Positions 56,221 through 64,000 of a stretch of 64,000 nt of DNA are shown here, piece after piece. The DNA comes from Accumulibacter sp031732795 (GTDB lineage Bacteria; Pseudomonadota; Gammaproteobacteria; Burkholderiales; Rhodocyclaceae), in assembly GCA_031732795.1 (NCBI GenBank), contig JAVMKC010000094.1:1-64000 (forward strand). Reading direction: 5' to 3'. The translations under genes were made by a program, and so were the position numbers. Below the pieces are notes generated by a model, which saw only the letters and a program-made list of their open reading frames with translations, ran no database searches and was not told the origin of the DNA. Every line of letters starts with the position of its first letter. The first letter of the stretch is position 1.

Positions 56221-57135
56221 ATGGTCGCGCCGATGGTCAACTTCCTGCCGCCGCCGCTGATCGGGATCGTCGCCGGACTGGTTCTGCTGCTCAACACCTT
56301 GCTGTGGACACCGCCATTGCTGCTCCTGGCACTGGCCAAGCTGCTTCTGCCGTTCCAGGCCGTCCGCCGGCGTCTCGACCCTTTGCTGATCGGCGTCGCC
56401 GAGGGCTGGCTGGCCGGCAACATCGCCTGGATGCGCCGGGCGCAGCGCACCGACTGGGACGTCGCCGGCGTGGACGGCGTCGAAGCCAAACGCTGGTATC
56501 TGATCAATTGCAACCATCAGTCGTGGGTGGACATCCTGGTGCTGCAATATCTGCTGACCGGGCGGATTCCTTTCCTGAAATTCTTCGTCAAACAACAACT
56601 GATATGGGTGCCATTGCTGGGACTGGCGTGGTGGGCGCTGGATTTGCCGTTCATGCGCCGGCACAGCGAGGAGGAGTTGAAAAAGCGTCCGGAATTGCGG
56701 CGGGCGGATCAGGAGGCGACCCGCGTCGCCTGCGAGAAGTTTTCGCTGATCCCGACCAGCGTGGTCAATTTCTGTGAGGGCACACGCTTCACGCCGCTCA
56801 AGCATCGCCGCCAGCAATCGCCGTACCGTCATCTGCTGCGACCGAAAACCGGCGGCATCGCCCTGGCGTTGAACGTGATGGGCGACAAATTCCACGCCAT
56901 TCTCGACGTGACGGTGGTCTACCCCGACGGCGTGCCGACGTTCTGGGATTTTCTTTGCAACCGTTTGCGGCGGGTGCGGGTCCGGATGCGATCGCTGCCG
57001 GTGCCGCGCGATCTGGCCCGGGGCGACTACGCCAACGACCCGGCGGTTCGCCAGGCCTTCCGGGACTGGCTGGAGGCCATCTGGCAGCACAAGGATCGGG
57101 AGATCGACGCGCTGCTCGATTCATCATCACGCTGA
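56221..57135 (+). CDS. PlsC-type acyltransferase (YihG-like)
   Basis: About 304 residues. A hydrophobic N-terminal region (about 5-40) is followed by the acyltransferase domain with motif I NHQSWVDI, the basic FMRRHSEEELKKRPEL and motif III FCEGTRFT. This subfamily resembles E. coli YihG, a lysophospholipid or CoA-dependent acyltransferase that tunes phospholipid acyl chains. The start may be ATG 56221 or 56233. It begins 13 bases after rbgA and probably shares its transcript. Confidence 0.85.
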   Translation: MVAPMVNFLPPPLIGIVAGLVLLLNTLLWTPPLLLLALAKLLLPFQAVRRRLDPLLIGVAEGWLAGNIAWMRRAQRTDWDVAGVDGVEAKRWYLINCNHQSWVDILVLQYLLTGRIPFLKFFVKQQLIWVPLLGLAWWALDLPFMRRHSEEELKKRPELRRADQEATRVACEKFSLIPTSVVNFCEGTRFTPLKHRRQQSPYRHLLRPKTGGIALALNVMGDKFHAILDVTVVYPDGVPTFWDFLCNRLRRVRVRMRSLPVPRDLARGDYANDPAVRQAFRDWLEAIWQHKDREIDALLDSSSR

Positions 57136-57255
57136 CTGCCGGCGTCGCCGGCGAGATGCTGTGCCGCGGCGTGCGTATTGTGGCGGCGGTCGGTATGATC
57201 CGGTTTCCGCGCAACGGGTGAATGTCCGGCGCGCCACGCCCCTGTTTCCGAGTCC

Positions 57256-59934
57256 ATGCCCTTGTCGATCCTGCGCGCCAAATTGCGACGCCCACTCGTG
57301 GTCGCCGACTTCATCGACCGCCCGCGTCTGCGGCAGTTGCTCGATGACGGCTGCCGTCTGCCGTTGACCCTGGTATCGGCGCCCGGCGGTTACGGCAAGA
57401 CGGCGTTGGTCGCCCATTGGCTCGCCGGTCGCGACGGCTCGTCGGCGTGGCTGTCGGTAGACGGCGAGGACAGCGAACCCTTGGTCTTCGTCCGCTATCT
57501 GGTGGCCGCCGTGCGTGCGGCGCTGCCGGAAACCTGCCCGGAAACGCTCCGCTTGCTCGACGGCGATCCGCCGCCGTCGCCGGCCAGCCTGGGGGCCAGT
57601 TTGAGCAACGATCTGGATGCGCTGCCGGCGCCACTGGTGCTGGTACTCGACAACTACCATCGCCTGACTTCACCGGCGACGCATGCGCTGATCGACGGTC
57701 TGTTGGCCTACCCGATCAACGGTCTGCATCTGGTGCTGACCGTTCGCCACCCGCCGCCTTTGTCGCTGGGCGTGTTGCGGGTGTGCGGGTTGATGAGTGA
57801 ACTGAACGCCCGTGAACTGAGCTTTAGCGATCACGAGGTGATGACGCTGCTCGAAGACGCCGCCGGCCGGCGGCTGGCCGACCCCACATGGTGGGCCAAC
57901 CTGCGGCAGCGCGTCGACGGCTGGCCGGTCGGCGTCCGTCTGCTTCTGGCCACTTTGCGCCAGGGAGCGTCTCTCGATGAGCTGCCGCGCACCTTCGGCG
58001 GCTGGTCGCCAGCGGTGCGTCAGTACTTCGCCGAGGAGGTCCTCGGACGGCCGGAGTCGCTGCCCCCGGTAATCGACCTGTTGCGGACCTCGCTGGTGCA
58101 GCGCTTTTGCGGCCCGTTGTGCGAAGCGGTCTGCGGCACCGAGTTCGACGGCTCGGCGTTCATGCGCACCGTCGCCAACGGCGGCCTGCCGTGCACGCCG
58201 GTCGACGAGCATGGTGAGTGGTATCGCTACCATCCGTTGTTCCGTGAATTCCTGCAACGGCTGCTCGATATCCGCTATTCGCCGGCGGAAATCGCCAACT
58301 GGCAAGGTGCTGCCGCCGACTGGTTCGAAGCGCACGGACTACTGATGGACGCCGTGCCGCACGCGCTGGCCGCCGGCGGTCCGAGCGCCGTGACGCGCCT
58401 GCTGGTCCGTCACCGCAACCTGCTGATCAGCCGCGAGCAACGTTACCGTCTGGCGCGCTGTCTGCGGGCGTTGTCGCCGGATACCCTCGAGAACGACGTC
58501 GACCTGCTGCTGATGAAAGCCTGGCTGTTTTACCACCAGGGCCGGCATCTCGAGACGCCGGCGGTTCTCGACCGCATCGACAGTTTGCTGACCCGGGATG
58601 ACGAGACGGTCGACCCGGCAGCGCGTCGCGTGGTGCGTGGCGGCCTGCTGGCGCTACGCAGTCTGCAAGCCTATTGCGACGGGCACGCGGATCTGGCGCA
58701 GCGGACGGCCGAAGACGCCTTGCGCCATCTGCAGGACGATCGCACGCACGCCAGCGTCACCGCGCATTCCGTTCTCGCCGGCGCCCGGCAGATGGCCGGC
58801 GATCTGCCCGGCGCGCGCGCGGTGATCGATCACGCCGTGGCGACGGCCAGCGGGCCGATCGACGTGTGTCAGGCGCCGTTGATCGCCACGCGCTGTTTCA
58901 TCGACTGGATGGCCGCCGACCTGTCAGCGCTGCAATGGACGGCGATCCAGCATTACCATCTCGGCGGCGCGCGTTTTGCCACCGAAAGCAGTCAGGCGCT
59001 CGGGCGATATTTCCTGGCACTGGTCCAGTATCAGCGCAATGAACTCTCGCAGGCCGAGGCGACGTTGTCGCCGGCCTTCGCTCCCGACTGCGGTCCGCGG
59101 CTGGGTTATCGCACCGAGATTTCGTTTCTGATGTCGGCGATCTGCCAAGCCCTCGGCCAGCCGGACCGGGCGCGATCGATCATCGACGACGTTTGCGGGC
59201 ATCTGCACGACAACGGCGATCTGCCGGCGCTGTTCCGCGCCCAGGCCTGGCAGGCCGAACTGGCACTCCGGCAGGGACGACTGGCCGATGCACTGCTCTG
59301 GGCACGCAATTTCGATCCGGGGCCGGTCCGTTTCATTTACCGCTTTTTCAATGCCCCGCATCTGACGCTGGCCCGGGTCTGGCTCGCGGAAGGCAGTCCC
59401 GAGAGTCGCGAACAGACGGCGCAATTGCTGACTTTGCTGGCCGCCGAACTGACTTCGCGGCACAACCACCGCTTCCTGATCGAAACGCTGGCCACCCAGG
59501 CCCTGCTGGCACAAACGATCAACGATCACAACGGGGCCTGTGAAACGCTGGCCCATGCGCTGAGCTTGGCCCAGCCCGCCGGTTTCATCCGGCTGTTCGT
59601 CGATCTCGGCCCGACATTGGTGCCGTTGTTGAAACGGCTCGATCCCGGGCCCGCCAGGACACGTTACGTCGGTGAACTGCTCGCCGCCTGCCATCAGGAC
59701 TGGCTGACCGGAACCGTTCAACACCATCCGACCGCCGAACTGACGCGACGCGAAATGAAGATTCTCAAATTGCTTGCCGCCCGGTTGAGCAACCCCGAAA
59801 TCTCCGATCAATTATGCATTTCGCGAGCGACCGTCAAGCGGCACACGCAAAACATCTACGGCAAATTACGCGCCTCGAACCGGCGCGAAGCGGTCAGTAT
59901 CGCCCAGACCCTCGGTTTATTGACCGATATTTGA
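57256..59934 (+). CDS. MalT-like LuxR-family transcriptional activator
   Basis: 892 residues, the length of MalT (901). An N-terminal STAND-type NTPase starts with Walker A SAPGGYGKTA at 41-50 and has the Walker B-like LVLVLDNYHRL. A long helical repeat (TPR/SARP-like) region from about 350 to 800 senses the inducer in MalT. The C-terminal LuxR helix-turn-helix reads ELTRREMKILKLL, then SNPEISDQLCISRATVKRH. MalT activates maltodextrin genes; here no maltose genes are adjacent, so the inducer and targets are unknown. The glg operon is 30 kb away. Confidence 0.9.
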   Translation: MPLSILRAKLRRPLVVADFIDRPRLRQLLDDGCRLPLTLVSAPGGYGKTALVAHWLAGRDGSSAWLSVDGEDSEPLVFVRYLVAAVRAALPETCPETLRLLDGDPPPSPASLGASLSNDLDALPAPLVLVLDNYHRLTSPATHALIDGLLAYPINGLHLVLTVRHPPPLSLGVLRVCGLMSELNARELSFSDHEVMTLLEDAAGRRLADPTWWANLRQRVDGWPVGVRLLLATLRQGASLDELPRTFGGWSPAVRQYFAEEVLGRPESLPPVIDLLRTSLVQRFCGPLCEAVCGTEFDGSAFMRTVANGGLPCTPVDEHGEWYRYHPLFREFLQRLLDIRYSPAEIANWQGAAADWFEAHGLLMDAVPHALAAGGPSAVTRLLVRHRNLLISREQRYRLARCLRALSPDTLENDVDLLLMKAWLFYHQGRHLETPAVLDRIDSLLTRDDETVDPAARRVVRGGLLALRSLQAYCDGHADLAQRTAEDALRHLQDDRTHASVTAHSVLAGARQMAGDLPGARAVIDHAVATASGPIDVCQAPLIATRCFIDWMAADLSALQWTAIQHYHLGGARFATESSQALGRYFLALVQYQRNELSQAEATLSPAFAPDCGPRLGYRTEISFLMSAICQALGQPDRARSIIDDVCGHLHDNGDLPALFRAQAWQAELALRQGRLADALLWARNFDPGPVRFIYRFFNAPHLTLARVWLAEGSPESREQTAQLLTLLAAELTSRHNHRFLIETLATQALLAQTINDHNGACETLAHALSLAQPAGFIRLFVDLGPTLVPLLKRLDPGPARTRYVGELLAACHQDWLTGTVQHHPTAELTRREMKILKLLAARLSNPEISDQLCISRATVKRHTQNIYGKLRASNRREAVSIAQTLGLLTDI

Positions 59935-60056
59935 GCCGGCTGACGATCGTCACCCCGCGCGCGGACTGCATCGGGCGTGTTCGCTGCTATTCTTCTTCCC
60001 GCCGAGAAAAGGTGTATTGACCGGGCTGCCCATGAGGCAGATCAAACAGCCGCGCA

Positions 60057-60109
60057 TGGGCCACAAAATGGCCCGTTTTTTGGCCCGTTTTATGGCCCGT
60101 TATGGGCCA
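60057..60109. repeat. 12-bp iterons upstream of parA
   Basis: TGGCCCGTT occurs at 60069, 60081 and 60093, exactly 12 bases apart, flanked by TGGGCCA at 60057 (in phase) and 60103. The array ends 84 bases before the parA start. Such phased repeats are typical binding sites of ribbon-helix-helix proteins, for autoregulation or as a partition site. A possible -10 box CATAAT follows at 60141-60146. Confidence 0.8.
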
Positions 60110-60192
60110 GTCGCGGCCTTTTCCGTTTGTCGTCTGCTGGCATAATCGTTGTCTGCAGATCCAGATTAATTCGCTCTATACAAGGATTTCCC

Positions 60193-60861
60193 ATGTCCGG
60201 GTCCTCAGGTCGGGTAATTGCTGTGATCTCACAAAAAGGTGGTGCAGGAAAGACTACGGTCGCCATCCAGTTGGGTGGCGGATTTCATGACATACGGGCA
60301 TCAATGGTGTTGATCGACCTCGATCCACAGGAAAGTTCGTTCCGGTGGGCCGAGTCGGCCTCCTTGCTCGATTCGGATTTGCAGTTGGATGTGCGCAAGA
60401 TGTCAGGTCTCGAGCTGATCAAGCAGATCGCCGCTTTGCAGAGCGAGGCCGACTACATCGTGCTCGACACGCCGCCGTCATTGACGCATCCGTCGACGAT
60501 GGCGGCACTGGCGGTAGCACACCTGGCGATCATCCCGGCGGTGCCCGGTCCAACCGACCTGTGGTCCACTCTGGCTGTCGAGCGGCTGATCCTCAACCGC
60601 ATCGAACAAAGCCATCGACTGCGTGGCTGCATTCTCCCGAATCGGGTTCAAAACACCGCTTTGGCTGCTGATGTTCTTGATTTGCTTAAAGAGTTTACCT
60701 TGCCAGTTCTTGACGCACGCTTGTCGCAGCGTAACGCCTACGCGCAGAGCGCGGTAGTCGGCGCATCGGTGTTCCAGCTCGGCGCCAGCGCCGATGCCGC
60801 GCAACAGGAAGTCCGCAAACTCATCAAAGCCATTCGTGAACAACTGGGAGAAACCGTATGA
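60193..60861 (+). CDS. parA: Orphan ParA-family partition ATPase
   Basis: 222 residues from the ATG at 60193, with AAGGA six bases upstream. The deviant Walker A KGGAGKTT lies near 15-22; LIDLDPQESSFRW and IVLDTPPSL complete the ParA core. The short length and lack of an N-terminal DNA-binding domain match small ParA/ParF-type ATPases, which pair with small ribbon-helix-helix partners, as here. No chromosomal parB, gid or smc genes are near. It overlaps the next gene by 4 bases. It may be a plasmid-type partition relic or may position some cell structure. Confidence 0.88.
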   Translation: MSGSSGRVIAVISQKGGAGKTTVAIQLGGGFHDIRASMVLIDLDPQESSFRWAESASLLDSDLQLDVRKMSGLELIKQIAALQSEADYIVLDTPPSLTHPSTMAALAVAHLAIIPAVPGPTDLWSTLAVERLILNRIEQSHRLRGCILPNRVQNTALAADVLDLLKEFTLPVLDARLSQRNAYAQSAVVGASVFQLGASADAAQQEVRKLIKAIREQLGETV

Positions 60862-61379
60862 CCACCCCGACCACCCCTCTGATCGATAACAAGACGGCGC
60901 TACGCGCCAGCCTGAAGAAAGAAGACGAATCGTTGGCCAGCCGCCTGACGGACAACTCCGGCGGGCAGCCCGTCGACCGCGTTGCCGCACCGGTGGCCAG
61001 TGATCCGAGCCCATCGACGAAAGCGAGCACCCGCACCAATAGTGACATGGGGACTGGGCAGGCGCCCGTCGGTAAAGCGGCGAAAAAAGTCGGCAAGAAG
61101 ACCGACATGAAGGTCGTCCGCGCCCAACCGCGAAAGCCCGACAAACCAGTCGAACGCAAGCCGGAAAAAATGGTTCGCTGCGCGGTGGATTTGCCGAAGA
61201 GCGAAGACACGGCCATCGATACCTTGCGCAGCGATTTGGCGAAGACCACCGGCTGGAAAGCGAGCAAGTCGGAAATCGTCCGCGCAGCAGTGCAGTTGTT
61301 TGCCGAGCAAAAGCCCGGCGCCAAGAAAGAGCTGTTGGCGGCCGTATCGCCGCCGGCAAGAGAGCGGAAAAAGGGTTGA
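60858..61379 (+). CDS. Ribbon-helix-helix partner of ParA
   Basis: 173 residues. The first 100 are disordered and basic, rich in Lys, Pro, Ala and Thr (for example KKVGKKTDMK). The C-terminal 65 look like a ribbon-helix-helix fold: the strand MVRCAVDLPK, then helices TAIDTLRSDLAK and SKSEIVRAAVQLFAE. This layout suits a centromere-binding or autorepressor protein of ParG/omega type, although those are usually shorter. Its likely target is the 12-bp iteron array upstream of parA. The start overlaps parA by 4 bases. Confidence 0.75.
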   Translation: MTTPTTPLIDNKTALRASLKKEDESLASRLTDNSGGQPVDRVAAPVASDPSPSTKASTRTNSDMGTGQAPVGKAAKKVGKKTDMKVVRAQPRKPDKPVERKPEKMVRCAVDLPKSEDTAIDTLRSDLAKTTGWKASKSEIVRAAVQLFAEQKPGAKKELLAAVSPPARERKKG

Positions 61380-61579
61380 GCAGTTGAAAACCGCTGACAG
61401 ACGACCGCTCTCGATTCCGGCCAGGAGACAGGCCGGCCAGCCGTCCGCGTTCCCGGTCCATAGGGACGAAGCAGACGGAAGAATTTTGTTGCACGCCAGG
61501 CGCCGCCATTCACCCCAGGTGGCGCCGGTTTTAACCGAGAGTCGCTCAGCAGAGCGGATCCTTAACCAAGGGAGGTCGT

Positions 61580-62218
61580 ATGTTCAGTAGTTTGATGCCG
61601 CAACGCCGGGAGTTTTTCGAGCTTCTCGCCGCGCATTCCGAAAAAGTCGCCGCCGGGGCGAATGCAACGTTGCGTTTGATCAATGGGCTTGGTGACGGCA
61701 ATAGCAACGCCGCCGCGCTGGTATCCGAAGTCAATGCCAACGAAAAAAGCGCCGACGAGATCAAGGCGAAGGTGATTACCCGTCTGCATCAGTCGTTCAC
61801 GACCCCGATCAACCGCGATCAGATCCACTCCCTGATCTCGGAACTCGACATGACGCTCAATGTCCTGCAGTCGGTGGCCAACGCCATCGACATGTACGGC
61901 ATCAAGCAGTCGACCGTCGAGGCACGCGAAATGGCCTCGTTGAGCGCCGACGCCTGCATGCGCCTCAATCGGGCGGTGGCCGCTCTCGGTGAAAAAGGGC
62001 GTGGCACCGAAATCCTCAACATGTGCAAGGAAATCGAGGAAATCGAAACCAAGGCCGACAAAGTCCAGCAAAAAGCGATCACCGCCTTGTTCCAGGATGG
62101 AGCCAACGTCTGGCAGACGATGAGAATGCGGGAGTTCTACTCGCTACAGGAGTCCGTCCTCGACTGCTGTCAAGACGCGGCCAAGATGATCGAAGAAATC
62201 TTGATCGAAAACTCCTGA
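61580..62218 (+). CDS. DUF47 family (PhoU-like) protein, second locus
   Basis: 212 residues, helical. It starts MFSSLMPQRREFFELLAAHS and holds FTTPINRDQIHSLISELD, the family core. AGGGAGG lies just upstream. It precedes the pit gene by 12 bases, opposite to the order at 28-30 kb, where pit comes first. It closely resembles the partial DUF47 gene at the right edge (both have EFFELLAAH and TPxNRDQ) and less so the one at 28.1 kb. It is thought to regulate the neighbouring phosphate transporter. Confidence 0.92.
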   Translation: MFSSLMPQRREFFELLAAHSEKVAAGANATLRLINGLGDGNSNAAALVSEVNANEKSADEIKAKVITRLHQSFTTPINRDQIHSLISELDMTLNVLQSVANAIDMYGIKQSTVEAREMASLSADACMRLNRAVAALGEKGRGTEILNMCKEIEEIETKADKVQQKAITALFQDGANVWQTMRMREFYSLQESVLDCCQDAAKMIEEILIENS

Positions 62219-62230
62219 GAGGGTACCCAA

Positions 62231-63244
62231 ATGGAAGGCTTGAATATGAGCATCTGGACGCTCGGGGTGCTGATCGCAGTCGCCCTGGCGTTCGACTTCA
62301 TGAATGGGTTTCACGACGGAGCGAATTCGATCTCGACGATCGTCGCCACCGGCGCGCTGACGCCCAAACAGGCGGTGCTGTTCGCCGCATTCTTCAACTT
62401 CGCCGCGCTATGGATATTCCAACTCAAGGTGGCGGCGACCATCGGCAAGGGAACCGTCGACCCGTCGTTCGTCGATTACTATGTGATTTTCGGAGCGTTG
62501 ATGGGGGCGCTCGCCTGGAACATCATCACGTGGTACTACGGCATTCCGTCGTCGTCGTCCCACGCGCTGGTCGGCGGTCTGGTCGGCGCAACGGTCGCCA
62601 AAGCCGGTTCGGGGGCGCCGATCGTCTGGGAAGGTTTCGGCAAGATCCTCGCCTTCATCATCATCTCGCCGCTGGTCGGGGTGGTCATCGGCGGCCTGCT
62701 GATGGTGCTGGTAGCCTGGATTTTCCGCAACCATTCACCGTATCAGGCGGGCAAATGGTTCAAGGGCGGCCAGTTGTTCGCCGCTGCCGCCTACAGCCTC
62801 GGCCATGGCGGTAACGACGCGCAAAAAACCATCGGCATCATCTGGCTGCTGCTGATCACCGCCGGCGTGGCGACCAAGGATGTGGCGACGCTGCCGACCT
62901 GGGTAATCTACTCCTGCTATTTCGCCATCGCCTGGGGAACGTATTTGGGTGGCTGGCGGATCGTCAAGACCATGGGCACCAAGATCACCAAGTTGAACGC
63001 GATCAGCGGCTCCTGCGCATCGATGGGTGGCGCGATCACCCTCGGTCTGGCGACTTTGGGCGGTATTCCGGTGTCGACCACGCACACCATCACCGGCGCG
63101 ATCATCGGCGTCGGTGCCGCCACCGACGTCAAGGCGGTGCGCTGGGCGATCACCATGAACCTGCTGGTCGCCTGGGTGCTGACGATTCCCGCCGCGGGGC
63201 TGATTGCGGCGATCTGCTGGTATTTCGGGACCAAATTCCTGTAA
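62231..63244 (+). CDS. Pit family phosphate transporter, second locus
   Basis: 337 residues with about ten helices. Signatures are FDFMNGFHDGANSISTIV near residue 22, GIPSSSSHALVGGLVGA, AAAYSLGHGGNDAQKTIG near 188 and GGIPVSTTHTITGAIIG. It belongs to the same family as the 28.8-kb transporter but is clearly diverged, so it represents a different Pit subgroup, not a recent copy. GAGAGGG stands seven bases before the ATG; an in-frame ATG at 62246 is also possible. Low-affinity proton-coupled phosphate transport is the family role. Confidence 0.93.
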   Translation: MEGLNMSIWTLGVLIAVALAFDFMNGFHDGANSISTIVATGALTPKQAVLFAAFFNFAALWIFQLKVAATIGKGTVDPSFVDYYVIFGALMGALAWNIITWYYGIPSSSSHALVGGLVGATVAKAGSGAPIVWEGFGKILAFIIISPLVGVVIGGLLMVLVAWIFRNHSPYQAGKWFKGGQLFAAAAYSLGHGGNDAQKTIGIIWLLLITAGVATKDVATLPTWVIYSCYFAIAWGTYLGGWRIVKTMGTKITKLNAISGSCASMGGAITLGLATLGGIPVSTTHTITGAIIGVGAATDVKAVRWAITMNLLVAWVLTIPAAGLIAAICWYFGTKFL

Positions 63245-63260
63245 AGCACGGTTACCGACA

Positions 63261-63285
63261 CGCCCGACGCGCCAAGCGTCGGGCG
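63261..63285 (+). terminator. Perfect 10-bp hairpin after pit
   Basis: CGCCCGACGC and GCGTCGGGCG pair perfectly around the loop GCCAA, 16 bases after the pit stop. No T-tract follows, so it may act as a processing or attenuation hairpin between pit and the next DUF47 gene. Confidence 0.5.
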
Positions 63286-63518
63286 AATCCAGCGGAGCAA
63301 CGGTTCAAGTCAATGCCATGAGCGCACAGATTTCTTCTATCAGCGTGATCTGCCGTTTTGTTGACGGCCAGCGGTCATCGAACGAAACCGCCACGAGGGA
63401 CGCGTCGGCTTTGCCGGACATGCTCCGGCGCACGACTCGCCTCCCGGTCCGCGCTCTGCAACCGTTGCTCATCGCCGCCCACACCTCGTTACCACCAATG
63501 ATTTTCAAGGGAGTCAGT

Positions 63519-64000
63519 TATGTTACCCAAGCGGACCGAATTTTTTGAACTCCTCGCGGCGCACACCGAGAGGGTTCTGGCCGGTGCCAACGCCATGTTG
63601 CGTCTGGTCAACAGTCTGGGCGGCGGTGGCGCAGACCTTGCGCCACTGATCAAGGAAGTGAACATGAACGAATCGAGCGCCGACCAGATCAAAGCCGATT
63701 TGATGGCCATGCTGCACAAGGCTTTCGTCACCCCGCTCAACCGGGATCAGGTTTATGCCCTGACCCTGGACATCGACCGGGTGATGAACGCCATCCAGGA
63801 CGTCGCTCAGGCGGTCAGCATCTACCATATCACCGAAGTGCCCACCGAATCGCGGGTCTTGGCGGCGATGGCCGTCGACGCCTGCCTGCGTCTCAGCCGG
63901 GCGATCACCGCCTTGAAAGACAAGGAGCGCAGTTCGGAAACCGTCGATCTGTGTGTAGAGATCGAGCGCATCGAAGAGAAATCCGATCAGGTGATGCACC
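63519..64000 (+). CDS. DUF47 family protein, third copy, cut by the window end
   Basis: The first 160 codons of a DUF47 gene: MLPKRTEFFELLAAHTERVL, then VTPLNRDQVYALTLDIDR. AAGGGAG lies six bases before the ATG. It resembles the 61.6-kb protein through its whole visible length, so the two are likely duplicates. The rest lies beyond 64000; by analogy another pit gene might follow. Confidence 0.9.

Overview
The window is GC-rich, gene-dense DNA of a Gram-negative bacterium, most likely a betaproteobacterium of the Rhodocyclales type related to Accumulibacter or Propionivibrio. This is an inference from gene content: two low-affinity phosphate transporter (Pit) genes with three DUF47 partners, a glycogen breakdown and branching operon, heme d1 synthesis genes, TamA/TamB, RhlE, HemJ and YqhD. 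No ribosomal RNA, phage module, integrase or CRISPR array was found.

Left part (1-14.4 kb): a possible transposase tail remnant, a tRNA-Ala with its own promoter and terminator, then a leftward heme d1 block (nirF-nirDL-nirG-nirH) without nirS, nirJ or nirE. Next come an HDOD signalling protein and a flavin/2Fe-2S reductase (leftward), and a rightward run of an NAD-dependent epimerase, hemJ, an RlmL-type rRNA methyltransferase, yqhD and a VanZ protein. A DnaJ-like zinc protein and a TerC protein read leftward.

Middle (14.4-43.5 kb), almost all leftward: tamA-tamB for outer-membrane assembly; glgP-glgB-glgX for glycogen; a pit-DUF47 pair; an NtrC-family regulator with its CHASE/PAS histidine kinase; a LysM/FecR protein coupled to a CHASE2/PAS/GGDEF/EAL protein; riboflavin synthase; an AI-2E family permease; rhlE. 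The larger gaps hold a weak cobalamin-riboswitch-like segment followed by a small orphan ORF, and a 47-base piece resembling a deleted tRNA-Leu.

Right part (44-64 kb), all rightward. The standout is a five-gene cassette at 44.1-55.1 kb: a soluble TIR protein, an unrecognised 226-residue protein, a MoxR AAA+ ATPase, a 1723-residue membrane protein combining a CoxE/vWA-like module with a WD40 region predicted to lie in the periplasm, and a polytopic membrane protein ending in a second TIR domain. It looks like a membrane-anchored sensing and NAD-targeting conflict system driven by a MoxR/vWA pair. It is followed by rbgA/ylqF, an acyltransferase, a MalT-like LuxR regulator, an orphan ParA with a ribbon-helix-helix partner preceded by 12-bp iterons, and a second DUF47-pit locus with another DUF47 gene that runs off the window.
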